From Streptomyces seoulensis (GTDB lineage Bacteria; Actinomycetota; Actinomycetes; Streptomycetales; Streptomycetaceae): DNA of 64,000 nucleotides. The notes beneath the pieces were generated by a model. The model saw only the letters and a list, made by a program, of their open reading frames with translations. It was not told where the DNA came from and made no database searches. This document shows, one piece after another, positions 50,564 to 59,833 of the stretch (its first letter is position 1; each line of letters starts with the position of its first letter). The translations under genes were made by a program, and so were the position numbers. The DNA is taken from positions 1,116,001 through 1,180,000 of the forward strand of contig NZ_CP032229.1 of the NCBI RefSeq assembly GCF_004328625.1, in the 5' to 3' direction.

Positions 50564-51546
50564 CCGCTCCGGCCATCTCCGTCGTGATCTGCGTGTACAC
50601 CGAGGACCGCTGGGCGGACATCCTCGCGGCGGTCGCCTCGGTGCGCGCCCAGTCCCGCCCGGCGCTGGAGACCCTGCTGGTGGTGGACCACAACACCGCC
50701 CTGCTGGACCGGCTGGCCGCCGAGTACAAGGAGGCGGACGCCCCGGTCCGGGTGCTCGCCAACGCCGGTCCGCGCGGCCTGTCGGCGGGGCGCAACACCG
50801 GGGTCGCCGTGTCGAAGGGGGAGGTCATCGCGTTCCTCGACGACGACGCGGTGGCCGAGCGGGACTGGCTGCGCCGCTTCGCCGAGGGGTACGCCGACCC
50901 GCGCGTGCTGGCGGTCGGCGGCCGGACCGAGCCGGTGTGGGCGTCGGGCCGGCGGCCGGTGTGGTTCCCGGAGGAATTCGACTGGGTGGTGGGCTGCACC
51001 TACCGGGGTCAGCCGCCCGGCCGGGCCCGGGTGCGCAACGTGCTGGGTGGCAACGCCTCCTTCCGGCGTACCGCGTTCGAGGTGGCGGGGGGTTTCGCCA
51101 CCGGGATCGGCCGGGACGGCGACCGGCGTCCGCTGGGCTGCGAGGAGACGGAGCTGTGCATCCGGATCAGCCGGGCCCGGCCGGACGCCGTGCTGCTCAT
51201 CGACGACCGCGCGGTGATCCACCACCGGGTGCCCGAGGTCCGCGAGCGCTTCGCCTACTTCCGCACCCGGACGTACGCCGAGGGCCTGTCCAAGGCGCTG
51301 GTGTCCCGGAGCGTGGGCGCGGCGAAGGGGCTGGAGTCCGAACGGCGGTACACCACAAGGGTGTTGCCCGCCGGAATCGCACGCGGGCTGCGGGACGCGG
51401 TACTGGCCCGGCCGGGCGGCGCGGGGCGGGCCGGGGCGATCGTGGCGGGCCTGCTCGGCGCGGCCGGCGGTTACCTGGTGGGCAGCGTACGGGCCCGGCG
51501 CGGCGGCACCCGGTTCGCGGTGCCACCGGCGGAGGTGGGCGGATGA
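50560..51546 (+). CDS. GT2 family glycosyltransferase with TTG start
   Basis: 328 residues. GT-A signatures SVVICVYTEDRW, VVDHN, AGRNTGV and FLDDDA (DxD), with NVLGGNASFRR and EETELCIRI as acceptor-side motifs. A hydrophobic patch near the C-terminus (AIVAGLLGAAGGYLVGS) may associate with the membrane. The TTG start overlaps the previous stop as TTGA, with GGGGAG nine bases upstream; no ATG or GTG fits. The stop overlaps the deacetylase ATG as ATGA. Confidence 0.88.
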   Translation: MTAPAISVVICVYTEDRWADILAAVASVRAQSRPALETLLVVDHNTALLDRLAAEYKEADAPVRVLANAGPRGLSAGRNTGVAVSKGEVIAFLDDDAVAERDWLRRFAEGYADPRVLAVGGRTEPVWASGRRPVWFPEEFDWVVGCTYRGQPPGRARVRNVLGGNASFRRTAFEVAGGFATGIGRDGDRRPLGCEETELCIRISRARPDAVLLIDDRAVIHHRVPEVRERFAYFRTRTYAEGLSKALVSRSVGAAKGLESERRYTTRVLPAGIARGLRDAVLARPGGAGRAGAIVAGLLGAAGGYLVGSVRARRGGTRFAVPPAEVGG

Positions 51547-52343
51547 CCGGGACGGCGGTACCGATCCTGATGTACCACGCGGTGGCGGCCGCGCCCAACG
51601 ACGCGACCCGCGCGCTGTCGGTCGCGCCGGAGGCGTTCGCGGAGCAGATGGCGCTCATCGGCGACCTGGGCCTGACCCCGCTCACCACCGCCGCGCTCGC
51701 GGCGCACTGGCGCCACCGGCGTCCGCTGCCTGCCCGGCCGGTACTGATCACCTTCGACGACGGCTACGAGGGCGTCCACCGTCACGCCCTGCCGGTGCTC
51801 GCCGAGCACGGCTTCCCGGCCACCCTGTTCGCCTCCACCGGCTGGCTCCGGGGACCGTACGACACCGGGGGCGGCCTGGACGCCATGCTCGACTGGGACC
51901 AGCTGCGCGAACTCGCCGACAGCGGCGTGGAGATCGGCGGCCACACCCACAGCCATCCGCAGCTCGACCAGCTGGACGACGCCGCGATCGCCGCCGAGCT
52001 GGAGCACAGCACCGCCATCCTCACCGACGAACTGGGCGCCCGCCCGCTGTCGTTCGCCTACCCCTACGGTTACTCCAGCCGCCGTGTCCGCGAGGCGGTG
52101 CGGTCGGCGGGGTACACCCAGGCGCTGGCGGTGGGCAACGCGCTGGCCCGGCGCCGGCAGGGCCCGTACGCGCTGCGCCGGGTCACCGTACGGCGCGCTA
52201 CCGGGGTGGCCGAGTTCGAGCGGCTGCTCCAAGGACGTTCCATCGCACGGGACTTCGCCAAGGACCGTGCGCTCACCAAGGGATACGCACTCGTGCGAAG
52301 AGCACGCCAGGTCTGCCGGAAGGCCATCCGCTCCCGTGTCTGA
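51543..52343 (+). CDS. polysaccharide deacetylase (CE4/NodB)
   Basis: 266 residues. NodB domain motifs: ITFDDGYEG (metal Asp), HTHSHPQL (metal His pair), and FAYPYGYSS. It removes N-acetyl groups from an amino-sugar polymer. No signal peptide is apparent, so it may act on a cytoplasmic or membrane-facing intermediate. The N-terminal PILMYHAVA is the usual CE4 lead-in. ATG overlaps the upstream stop, and the downstream GTG starts eight bases before its own stop. Confidence 0.92.
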   Translation: MTGTAVPILMYHAVAAAPNDATRALSVAPEAFAEQMALIGDLGLTPLTTAALAAHWRHRRPLPARPVLITFDDGYEGVHRHALPVLAEHGFPATLFASTGWLRGPYDTGGGLDAMLDWDQLRELADSGVEIGGHTHSHPQLDQLDDAAIAAELEHSTAILTDELGARPLSFAYPYGYSSRRVREAVRSAGYTQALAVGNALARRRQGPYALRRVTVRRATGVAEFERLLQGRSIARDFAKDRALTKGYALVRRARQVCRKAIRSRV

Positions 52344-55300
52344 CACGACCACCGCCCAAGAGGCCGCCCCGGCCGTCGCCGCGCCGGGGCGCCGCCCGCG
52401 ACTGCCCGTACTGGGCCGCGCGTTCGGCGGCAATCCGCTGTTCCGCAATGCCTACGCGCTGATGCTGAACACCGGCATCTCCGCCGTCCTCGGTCTCGGC
52501 TTCTGGCTGGCGGCGGCACGCTACTACTCGGAGTCGGCGGTCGGGCAGGGCTCGGCCGCCATCGCCGCGATGAAGCTCCTCGCGGGGCTGACCGCGGTGA
52601 CCCTGACCGGCGCCCTGGCCCGTTTCATCCCGGTCGCCGGACGCGCCACGGCGCGGCTCATCTTCCGCACGTATGCCGGAAGTTCGGTGGCGGTGGCGGT
52701 GGCGGCGGGGGTGTTCCTGCTGACGCTGGACGTGTGGGGGCCGTCGTACCGGTTCCTGCACGGGCCGGTGGGCGGGCTCGGGTTCGTCGCGGCGGTCGTC
52801 GCGTGGAACGTGCTCACGCTGCAGGACGGGGTGCTGACCGGGCTGCGCAGCGCGCCGTGGGTGCCGGTGGGCAACACCGTGTTCTCGGCGGTGAAGCTGG
52901 GGCTGCTGGTGGCGTTCGCGGTGGCGATCCCGGCCGCCGGGGTGTTCGTCTCCTGGGGCGCGGCCATCGCCACCTCCGTACTCCCGCTGGGCTGGCTGGT
53001 GTTCCGGCGGCTGGTGCCCCGGCACACGGCGGCGACCGAGGGGCGGGCGCATCCGCCGACGCTGCGGGAGATCGGCCGGTTCCTGGCCGGCGACTACACC
53101 GGCTCGCTGTTCTCGCTCGGGGTGGTCTACCTCGTCCCGGTGATCATCGCGTCGAAGGTCAGCGCCGAGGACAACGCGTACTTCTACATCACCGCCACCA
53201 TCGGCGGCACCACCAACCTGCTCGCCATCAACATGGGTGCCTCGCTCACCGTGGAGGGCTCGCACGACCCGGCGCGGCTGGCCGCCAACACCCGGGCGGC
53301 ACTGAAGCGGATGACCCGGATCATGCTGCCGGTCGCGGGCGTCCTCTTCATCGGCGCCCCGTGGATTCTCGGCGTGTTCGGCGCGGGGTACGCGGAGGCG
53401 GCGACCCCGCTGCTGCGCTGGTTCGCGGTCGGCGCGGTGCTGCGCGTGGTGATGGAGACGTATTTCGCGGTGCTCCGGGCGCAGAGCCGGACCGCCGGAC
53501 TCGCCTGGCTCCAGGGGCTGTTGTGCGTACTGGTGCTCGGCCTGACGCTGCTGCTCCTGCCCCGGATGGGGCTGACCGGGGCGGGCGTCGCGGAGATCTC
53601 CAGCCTGGCGGTGATCGTGGCCGTCGCCGCGCCGCGCCTGTGGCAGGTGATCCGGCCCGGACCGGTGACCCCGGCCCCGGACGGCGATCTGGCCGACCTG
53701 GGCCCGCGCGAGGCGGCCCGGCCGGCGCCGTCCTGGGTCAAGGGGGCCGAGCCGGTGCCCTTGCAGGTGGCCCCGCCGGAAGCGCCACCGGCGGCTGCCC
53801 CGCCGGAAGTGGAAAATCCTTCGGCTGCTCCACCGAAAGAGGCGAAGCGGACCCCCGCCGAGCCGCCTCCACCCCGGCCCCGCCGCGCCCCCACCCGCAC
53901 CGGCCTGGTCCTCGGCTGCCTCCTCCTCTCCGCGCTGCTCCTCTACTGGGTCCCCGCGCTGCGCCTGACCGACGCCGACCTGGACCGGATGGGCGGCCTC
54001 GGCCTGATCTCGGTGCTGCCGCTGACGACGCTGGCCGGTGCCGCGCTGCTGGTCACGGTGTTCGCCGCGCTGCTCAGGCTGCGCCGGGAGCACCGGGCGC
54101 TGCTGCTGCTCACCCTGGTGGCGACGGTGTTCTCGCTGCACGCGCTGCCCGCCGTGCTCGAGAGCGCGCCCCGGTTCCCCACGGCCTGGCAGCACCTGGG
54201 CTTCCTGGACTACATCGACCGCACCGGCTCGACCGTGCCCGACCTGGACGCCCGCTGGAGCTGGCCGGGCTTCTTCGCCCTCACCGCGTTCGCCGCCCAG
54301 GCGTGCGGGGTGTCGGACTTCACCGAGGTGATCCGCTGGTGGCCGACGGCGATCCAACTCGCCTACCTGGCCCCGATGTTCCTGCTCGCCCGGTCGCTCC
54401 GGGCGAGCTGGCGGGCCCGGTGGGCCGGGGTGTGGCTGTTCGCGCTGAGCGGCTGGGTCGGGCAGGACTACTTCTCCCCGCAGGGCTTCACCTTCCTGCT
54501 GTACCTCGTGTTCGTGGCGATCCTGCTGGTGTGGTTCCGGGCCCCGCACATGATCTGGTCCCGGTCCCGGCCCGGCGAGGCCGAGGTGGAGCCCACCGAC
54601 CGGCGCCAACGGGCCGTGCTGTTGCTGGTGTTGATCGCCCTGTTCCTGGCCTGCGTCCCGGCCCACCAGCTCACCCCGTTCGTGATGCTCGGCGTGCTCG
54701 CGGCCCTGGTGCTGCTGCGCCGCTGCGAACTGCGGGGGCTGCCAATGCTGTTCGCGGTGGTGGTGGCGATGTGGGTCGGCTTCATGGCGGAGCCGTACTG
54801 GTCGGGGCACTTCGACGAGCTGTTCGGCGGGCTCGGCGGGGTCGGCGGGAATGTGTCGACCTCGGTCTCCGGCCGTATCGAGGGCGGGAGTTCGACCCAC
54901 AAGCTGGTGCTGTACACCCGGGTGCTGCTGGCCGGTTCGGTACTGGCGCTGGCCTGCTGGGGCTGGTGGCGGCGGCGCTCGCACGGCTACCGCGAACGCT
55001 CGCTGCTGGTCCTGGCGTTCGTGCCGTTCCTGGGCTTCGGCATGCAGTCGTACGGTGGCGAGATGGCGCTGCGCGTCTTCATGTTCGCGCTGCCGGGCGC
55101 CGCTCTGCTGGGTGCGCTCGCGCTGTTCCCGCGTACCGGCGCGCGGGAGCGGATCCGGGTGAACCTGGCCGCGCCGGCCGCGCTGCTGGCGGGGCTGCTG
55201 CTGATCGGCGGCTTCCTGGTGGCCCGTTGGGGCAACGAGCCGTTCGAGCGGACCCGGCCCGGCGAGGTCTCCGCGATGAACTGGGTGTACGCCCATGACG

Positions 55301-55887
55301 AGCCGACGGTACGACTGCTGTGGCTGAGCACCGACACGGTCAACGACGTGACTCCGGCGCTGGCCTGGGGCGCGCGGGACATGGAGCGGGTGACCTATGT
55401 GCCGACCCTCGCACCTCCCGACCCGGTGCTGGTGTCCGGGCTGGTGAAGGCGCTGAAGGACGCGGGCCCGAACTCGTATCTCATCGTCAACGAGAGCCAG
55501 GTGCGCTATCTGGAGCTGGACGCGGGTTATCCGGCGTCCTGGGAGTCCCGGCTGACCCGCACGCTGGACGACCGTGCCGAGCTGGCAAAGGTGCTGGTGA
55601 ACAGGGACGCGACGGTGTACGCGCTGCGCGGGGGCGGGTCGGCGGCGGTGCCCGAGCCGGACCCGGGTCCGATCGGGCCGCAGGTCACCTGGACGCCGTG
55701 GTCGGTGGTGGGCGCTCTGGCCGCCGGGGTGCTGATCCTGCTGCTGGCCGGGCGGGAGGTGCTCCGGGTGGCGGGCCGGCCGAGCGTGTGGCGGCTGCGG
55801 CGGTCGCAGAGCGCGTTCTGGTTCGCGCTGCCGCTGCTGGCGGTGGTGCTGGCCTCACTGGTGCAGCGGTTCCTCACGCTGAGCTGA
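52336..55887 (+). CDS. fusion of a Wzx-type flippase and a polytopic glycosyltransferase-like protein
   Basis: 1183 residues. Residues about 1-435 are an oligosaccharide flippase of the MOP superfamily (12-14 helices; NTGISAVLGLGFWLAAARYYS, GDYTGSLFSLGVVYLVPVII, LLRWFAVGAVLRVVMETYF). A Pro-rich linker of about 85 residues follows (about 435-520). Residues about 520-1183 have ten or more helices, a loop with LDYIDRTGS...LDARWSWPGFF and a large C-terminal soluble part, resembling GT-C or Wzy-like enzymes. The GTG at 52336 overlaps the deacetylase by 8 bp. Linking transport and polymerisation or glycosylation in one chain is unusual. The codon phase is uninterrupted. Confidence 0.82.
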   Translation: MSDTTTAQEAAPAVAAPGRRPRLPVLGRAFGGNPLFRNAYALMLNTGISAVLGLGFWLAAARYYSESAVGQGSAAIAAMKLLAGLTAVTLTGALARFIPVAGRATARLIFRTYAGSSVAVAVAAGVFLLTLDVWGPSYRFLHGPVGGLGFVAAVVAWNVLTLQDGVLTGLRSAPWVPVGNTVFSAVKLGLLVAFAVAIPAAGVFVSWGAAIATSVLPLGWLVFRRLVPRHTAATEGRAHPPTLREIGRFLAGDYTGSLFSLGVVYLVPVIIASKVSAEDNAYFYITATIGGTTNLLAINMGASLTVEGSHDPARLAANTRAALKRMTRIMLPVAGVLFIGAPWILGVFGAGYAEAATPLLRWFAVGAVLRVVMETYFAVLRAQSRTAGLAWLQGLLCVLVLGLTLLLLPRMGLTGAGVAEISSLAVIVAVAAPRLWQVIRPGPVTPAPDGDLADLGPREAARPAPSWVKGAEPVPLQVAPPEAPPAAAPPEVENPSAAPPKEAKRTPAEPPPPRPRRAPTRTGLVLGCLLLSALLLYWVPALRLTDADLDRMGGLGLISVLPLTTLAGAALLVTVFAALLRLRREHRALLLLTLVATVFSLHALPAVLESAPRFPTAWQHLGFLDYIDRTGSTVPDLDARWSWPGFFALTAFAAQACGVSDFTEVIRWWPTAIQLAYLAPMFLLARSLRASWRARWAGVWLFALSGWVGQDYFSPQGFTFLLYLVFVAILLVWFRAPHMIWSRSRPGEAEVEPTDRRQRAVLLLVLIALFLACVPAHQLTPFVMLGVLAALVLLRRCELRGLPMLFAVVVAMWVGFMAEPYWSGHFDELFGGLGGVGGNVSTSVSGRIEGGSSTHKLVLYTRVLLAGSVLALACWGWWRRRSHGYRERSLLVLAFVPFLGFGMQSYGGEMALRVFMFALPGAALLGALALFPRTGARERIRVNLAAPAALLAGLLLIGGFLVARWGNEPFERTRPGEVSAMNWVYAHDEPTVRLLWLSTDTVNDVTPALAWGARDMERVTYVPTLAPPDPVLVSGLVKALKDAGPNSYLIVNESQVRYLELDAGYPASWESRLTRTLDDRAELAKVLVNRDATVYALRGGGSAAVPEPDPGPIGPQVTWTPWSVVGALAAGVLILLLAGREVLRVAGRPSVWRLRRSQSAFWFALPLLAVVLASLVQRFLTLS

Positions 55888-55904
55888 TGGGGGGGTGAAG
55901 TGGC

Positions 55905-57320
55905 TCAGCGGTCCAGCCACTTCACCTCGTAGCCGCGCAGCTCGAACCGCTTGCCGTCGACGCGGGCGCTGACCGGGCGGTCCAGGGTGTTCACCACGAG
56001 GACGGTGTCCCGGCTCGCCAGGACGCGGAGGTTGGGGCGGTCGTCGGCGGCGACGGACACCGTCTCGTACCGGGTGCCGGGCGGGAACGCCCGGCCGAAG
56101 CGGGAGAGCAGGCCGTACATGGGCAGTGCGCGGCCGCCGTCGCTGTCGCCGGCCGGGGTCCACAGGCAGCCGGGGCAGTCGGCGCCGCTCTTCTTCTCCG
56201 GGTTCCAGTAGAAGCCGGAGTCGGCGCCGCCTCTGGCCATGGCGATCAGACCGGCGGCGTGAACGGCGATGCGGCGGTCCTCGGCCCAGCCCTCGCGCCG
56301 GTCCTGGGAGTCGGCGGGCTCCACGTAGTACTCGGCCCACCACAGCGGGAGGCCGTGCGTACGCCCGCGCACCCACTCCCCCACGGCGGTGAACTTGGCG
56401 GTGGCGGCGAACTCGTCGGGGAGCAGCTCGTCGTCGTTGGTGTAGCTGGAGCCGTCGACCACGACGAAGTCGGCGCCGGACTTGTGGGCGTTCCAGTAGT
56501 CGAAGGCGTCCAGCACCCGCTGGTCCATGGCGCCCCAGGGCCCGCGTACCCGGGTGGAGGCGTGGTCGGCGCGGGGGTCGACGCTGTCCATGGGCAGGTA
56601 GGGTCCGCCGACGAGGTTGGCCGGGTCGGCCTTCTTCAGCGCCGCCCGGACCAGGTTGTACAGCTTGGTGTACCCCTCGTAGTCCCAGCGGCCCTCCCCT
56701 TCGTTCCAGAACCCCTTGAACTCGTTCCAGACGACGAAGTGCCGTACGTCGGGATAGCGGCGGGCGACGGTGGCGGCGAGGTCGGCGAAGTCCTGGTAGT
56801 GCTCCGGGTCGGGCGCGCGTTCCAGCGAGCCCTGGCTCCAGTCGGTGGCACCGACACCGGCCTTGCCGCCCTTCATCCAGTCGGGCGCGCAGCACAGGGT
56901 GAGGACGGGGGTGCCGCCGGAGGCGCGGATGAAGTCGATACGGCGGTCCAGGGCGCCGAAGTCGTAGTGGCCCCTGACCGGTTCGGGGTTGTCGGCGCCC
57001 CAGCCCATCACGGCCTGGTCCTGCGGGAGTCCGCCGTCGCCCTTGAGCAGCCGGGCCACGCGGTCGCTTCCGCCGCCCTGGTCGGCGCTGTACTGGGTGT
57101 GGGTGAAGCCCCAGCCCACGTCGGGGCGGACGGGCCTCGCGGGGGCGCCGGGTGTGCCGTGCACCTTGTCGCCGTCGCGGGTGGTGCCGCTTATGTCGGC
57201 GCCGCGTCCGGGGAGGGTGTTCAGGAGGGTCACCAGCAGGGCCAGCGCGGTCACGCACACGCCGAGCAGGGCGGTGAGCCGCCACCTCCGTGCCCCCGTG
57301 TACCACCGATGACTGCCCAT
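55905..57320 (-). CDS. membrane-anchored glycoside hydrolase, GH39-like (beta/alpha)8 enzyme
   Basis: 471 residues. An N-terminal basic region and membrane helix (about 12-37) anchor an extracytoplasmic TIM barrel. FVVWNEFKGFWN holds the acid/base Glu after Asn, typical of clan GH-A, and PLWWAEYYVEP the likely nucleophile Glu. A small beta domain ends the protein. The substrate is unknown; its position facing the polysaccharide cluster suggests it trims or degrades that polymer. ATG 57320 is used; GTG 57329 is an alternative. Confidence 0.85.
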   Translation of the reverse strand: MGSHRWYTGARRWRLTALLGVCVTALALLVTLLNTLPGRGADISGTTRDGDKVHGTPGAPARPVRPDVGWGFTHTQYSADQGGGSDRVARLLKGDGGLPQDQAVMGWGADNPEPVRGHYDFGALDRRIDFIRASGGTPVLTLCCAPDWMKGGKAGVGATDWSQGSLERAPDPEHYQDFADLAATVARRYPDVRHFVVWNEFKGFWNEGEGRWDYEGYTKLYNLVRAALKKADPANLVGGPYLPMDSVDPRADHASTRVRGPWGAMDQRVLDAFDYWNAHKSGADFVVVDGSSYTNDDELLPDEFAATAKFTAVGEWVRGRTHGLPLWWAEYYVEPADSQDRREGWAEDRRIAVHAAGLIAMARGGADSGFYWNPEKKSGADCPGCLWTPAGDSDGGRALPMYGLLSRFGRAFPPGTRYETVSVAADDRPNLRVLASRDTVLVVNTLDRPVSARVDGKRFELRGYEVKWLDR

Positions 57321-57430
57321 CAGCTCCACAGTAACGGCGGAGACCCGGCGTCGGGCGCGAGTTGGGAACACCTGCCGACAAGCGGCGGAATTGCCGTGCG
57401 CGCGGTGCGCCGGTGCCCGATCATGGCGGC

Positions 57431-58549
57431 ATGTCTGTGAACCCGCGGAACCCGCACGACGCGCTGCCGATCCGGCTGAACGTCGACGACTCCGACTCGC
57501 CCTCCGACGTCGTCGACGCGCTGTTCCTCGGCCGTTTCGCCACGGGTGAGCAGCCGTACGCGCACGCGGCCAACATCGACCGGGTCCGCTCGGAGGCGAC
57601 CCTGCTGCCGGACGGCGCCCGGGTGCTGCGGGTGGCGCGGGACGAGGACCGCAGCGCGACCCTCGCGGAGGGCGACGGCTGGACCCTGCTGGTCTCCCGC
57701 TGGAACCGGGGCGCGGACGTCACGGTGACCGCGACCACGGCGGAGCTGGCCAAGGAGGTGCTGGGCCGGGCCACCGACGGCGCGGCCGACGATCCCGCCC
57801 CGCAGCCGGACAACGTGACGATGGGTTTCTGGTACGTCTCGCCCCGGCGCGGCCCGCACCGCACCACCCGGCAGATCTCGGCCGGCACCTGGGAGGAGGT
57901 GCGGTCCAACTACACCGCGCCGGTGGCCCAGGCGATGGACCGGCTGATGAAGACGACGCCGGAGGACATCGCGGGCCGCCTCCTGCTGCTGCACGGCCCG
58001 CCGGGCACCGGCAAGACCTCCGCGCTGCGCACGCTGGCCCGGTCCTGGCGGGAGTGGTGCCAGGTGGACTGCGTACTGGACCCGGAGCGGCTCTTCTCCG
58101 ACGTGGGCTATCTGATGGACATCGCGATCGGTGAGGAGGACGGCACCGGCAAGGCGCGCTGGCGGCTGCTCCTGCTGGAGGACTGCGACGAGCTGATCCG
58201 GGGCGAGGCCCGGCACACCGCGGGCCAGGCGCTGTCCCGGCTGCTGAACCTGACCGACGGGCTGCTGGGCCAGGGGCGCAACGTCCTGGTGGGGGTCACC
58301 ACCAACGAGGACCTGGAGCGGCTGCACCCGGCCGTGGTCCGCCCCGGCCGCTGTCTGGCCCGGATCGAGGTGGGCCCGCTGACCCGTCCGGAGGCGGTGA
58401 GCTGGCTCGGCGACCAGGCTCCGGAGCTGAAGAGCGAGCTGGGCCGGGACGGCTCGACGCTGGCCGAGCTGTACGCGCTGCGCCGGGGCACGGCACCGAC
58501 GTCGGTACCGGGCGCGCGGGAGGGCGCGGACGCGGGGCTTTACCTGTAG
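57431..58549 (+). CDS. AAA ATPase with N-terminal DUF5925 domain
   Basis: 372 residues. DUF5925-like N-terminus (about 10-135, PIRLNVDDSDSPSDVVDALFLGRF), then a AAA module: Walker A GPPGTGKT (189-196), Walker B LLLLEDCDE (246-254), an arginine-finger region HPAVVRPGRC. The fold is that of BCS1/FtsH-type AAA proteins. Role unknown. The start ATG 57431 may be leaderless (GATCAT six bases upstream). It lies 110 bp from the divergent glycosidase. Confidence 0.88.
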   Translation: MSVNPRNPHDALPIRLNVDDSDSPSDVVDALFLGRFATGEQPYAHAANIDRVRSEATLLPDGARVLRVARDEDRSATLAEGDGWTLLVSRWNRGADVTVTATTAELAKEVLGRATDGAADDPAPQPDNVTMGFWYVSPRRGPHRTTRQISAGTWEEVRSNYTAPVAQAMDRLMKTTPEDIAGRLLLLHGPPGTGKTSALRTLARSWREWCQVDCVLDPERLFSDVGYLMDIAIGEEDGTGKARWRLLLLEDCDELIRGEARHTAGQALSRLLNLTDGLLGQGRNVLVGVTTNEDLERLHPAVVRPGRCLARIEVGPLTRPEAVSWLGDQAPELKSELGRDGSTLAELYALRRGTAPTSVPGAREGADAGLYL

Positions 58550-58606
58550 GCCCGGTCGGGACCTGTAGGCCGGGTCAGGCTCACGCCCGGATGTTTTCAT
58601 GGACGT

Positions 58607-59377
58607 ATGACCCTGTTCGTCGGTACGTCGGGGTGGCAGTACAAGAGCTGGCGGGGCGTGCTGTACCAGGCGGGCGTGCCGGTGCGCCGGTGGCTGGAGG
58701 AGTACGCGGAGCACTTCGCCACGGTGGAGCTGAACAACGCGTTCTACCGGCTGCCGTCCCGCGAGAACTTCGAGGCGTGGCAGGACCGGCTGCCCGAGGG
58801 GTTCGTGGTGGCGGTGAAGGCGAGCCGCTATCTGACCCACATCAAGCGGCTGCGGGACCCCGAGGAGCCGGTGCACCGGCTGATGAGCCACGCCGAGGGG
58901 CTGGGCGACGACCTGGGCCCGGTACTGCTCCAGCTCCCGCCGACCCTGCGCGCCGACCCCCCGCTGCTGGACGCCTGCCTCGCCTGCTTCCCGGCGAGGA
59001 CCCGGGTGGCGGTCGAGCCGCGCCACGACTCCTGGTGGACCCCGCGGACCCGCGAAGTACTCCAGGCCCGCGAGGCCGCCCTGTGCTGGGCGGACGAGCT
59101 GGGCCGCCCGGCCGGCCCGCTGTGGCGCACCGCCGACTGGGGCTACGTCCGCTTCCACCGCGGCCGCGCCAAGCCCTGGCCCCGCTACGGCACCCAGGCC
59201 CTCCAGTCCTGGGTCGACCGCATCGCCACCACCTGGCCGGAGGGCCAGGACGTCTACGCCTACTTCAACAACGACCCCAGAGGCGCGGCGGTCAAGGACG
59301 CGGCGGAGTTCGGCAGTCTGGCCCGCCGGGCGGGGCTGGAGGTGACCCGGACCCCGGAGCCCTGGGCGCGGCGGTGA
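58607..59377 (+). CDS. DUF72 domain protein
   Basis: 256 residues, TIM-barrel DUF72: TLFVGTSGWQYKSWRGVLY, TVELNNAFYRLPS, FVVAVKASRYLTHIKRL, VAVEPRHDSWW, and YAYFNNDPRGAAVKDA near the end. The fold is near xylose isomerase and endonuclease IV-like barrels, but the activity is not established. ATG 58607 lies six bases after TTTCAT and lacks a ribosome site, so it may be leaderless. It ends seven bases before a convergent GntR gene. Confidence 0.9.
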   Translation: MTLFVGTSGWQYKSWRGVLYQAGVPVRRWLEEYAEHFATVELNNAFYRLPSRENFEAWQDRLPEGFVVAVKASRYLTHIKRLRDPEEPVHRLMSHAEGLGDDLGPVLLQLPPTLRADPPLLDACLACFPARTRVAVEPRHDSWWTPRTREVLQAREAALCWADELGRPAGPLWRTADWGYVRFHRGRAKPWPRYGTQALQSWVDRIATTWPEGQDVYAYFNNDPRGAAVKDAAEFGSLARRAGLEVTRTPEPWARR

Positions 59378-59384
59378 GCGCCGG

Positions 59385-59750
59385 TCAGTCGGTGCCGTAG
59401 GCGGCGCGCAGGGCATCCCTGACCGTGGCGAGGGCCGTGTCGTGGTCGAGGCCGAGGCGGCGGGCGCGTTCGGCGTACGTCTGGGCGGCGGTGCTGGCCT
59501 CGCGGGTGGCGGCGGGGGCGGCGATGTAGGTGCCGTTGCGGCCGCGGGTCTCGATCACCCCGTCCGCCTCCAGCGCCCGGTACGCCTTGGCGACGGTGTT
59601 CACGGCGAGGCCGAGGGACTCCGCGAGGCCGCGCACGGTGGGCAGCCGGTACCCGGTCGGGAGGGCGCCCGCCCGCGCCTGCTCGGAGATCTGCGCCCGG
59701 ACCTGCTCGTACGGCGGCGCGCTGTCATCGATGTGGATCTTCAGGCTCAC
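59385..59750 (-). CDS. small GntR regulator, YtrA subfamily
   Basis: 121 residues, winged helix only plus two short helices: PPYEQVRAQISEQARAGALPTGYRLPTVRGLAESLGLAVNTVAKAYRALEADGVIETRGRNGTYI. YtrA-type regulators dimerise through the C-terminal helices and usually repress a transporter operon; none is adjacent. The GTG start at 59750 is six bases after GACAAT on the minus strand, so it is probably leaderless. Confidence 0.9.
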   Translation of the reverse strand: MSLKIHIDDSAPPYEQVRAQISEQARAGALPTGYRLPTVRGLAESLGLAVNTVAKAYRALEADGVIETRGRNGTYIAAPAATREASTAAQTYAERARRLGLDHDTALATVRDALRAAYGTD

Positions 59751-59756
59751 AGGCCG

Positions 59757-59762
59757 ATTGTC
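59757..59762 (-). promoter_or_regulatory. -10 element of a leaderless promoter (YtrA-type gene)
   Basis: GACAAT on the minus strand ends six bases before the GTG; no Shine-Dalgarno is visible. Confidence 0.45.
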
Positions 59763-59819
59763 CCGCACCGGGCGCGGACGAGGGGCGGAAAATGAGAGGC
59801 GCTCCGCCGGTCCCGCCCG

Positions 59820-59825
59820 TACGGT
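59820..59825 (+). promoter_or_regulatory. -10 element of a leaderless promoter (GNAT gene)
   Basis: TACGGT ends eight bases before ATG 59834. Confidence 0.45.
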
Positions 59826-59833
59826 GCCTGCTC

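Noticed and set aside
52273..55296. 1007-codon minus-strand frame
   Set aside because: Antisense to the flippase fusion; His/Gln/Arg-rich, no domains, no ribosome site.
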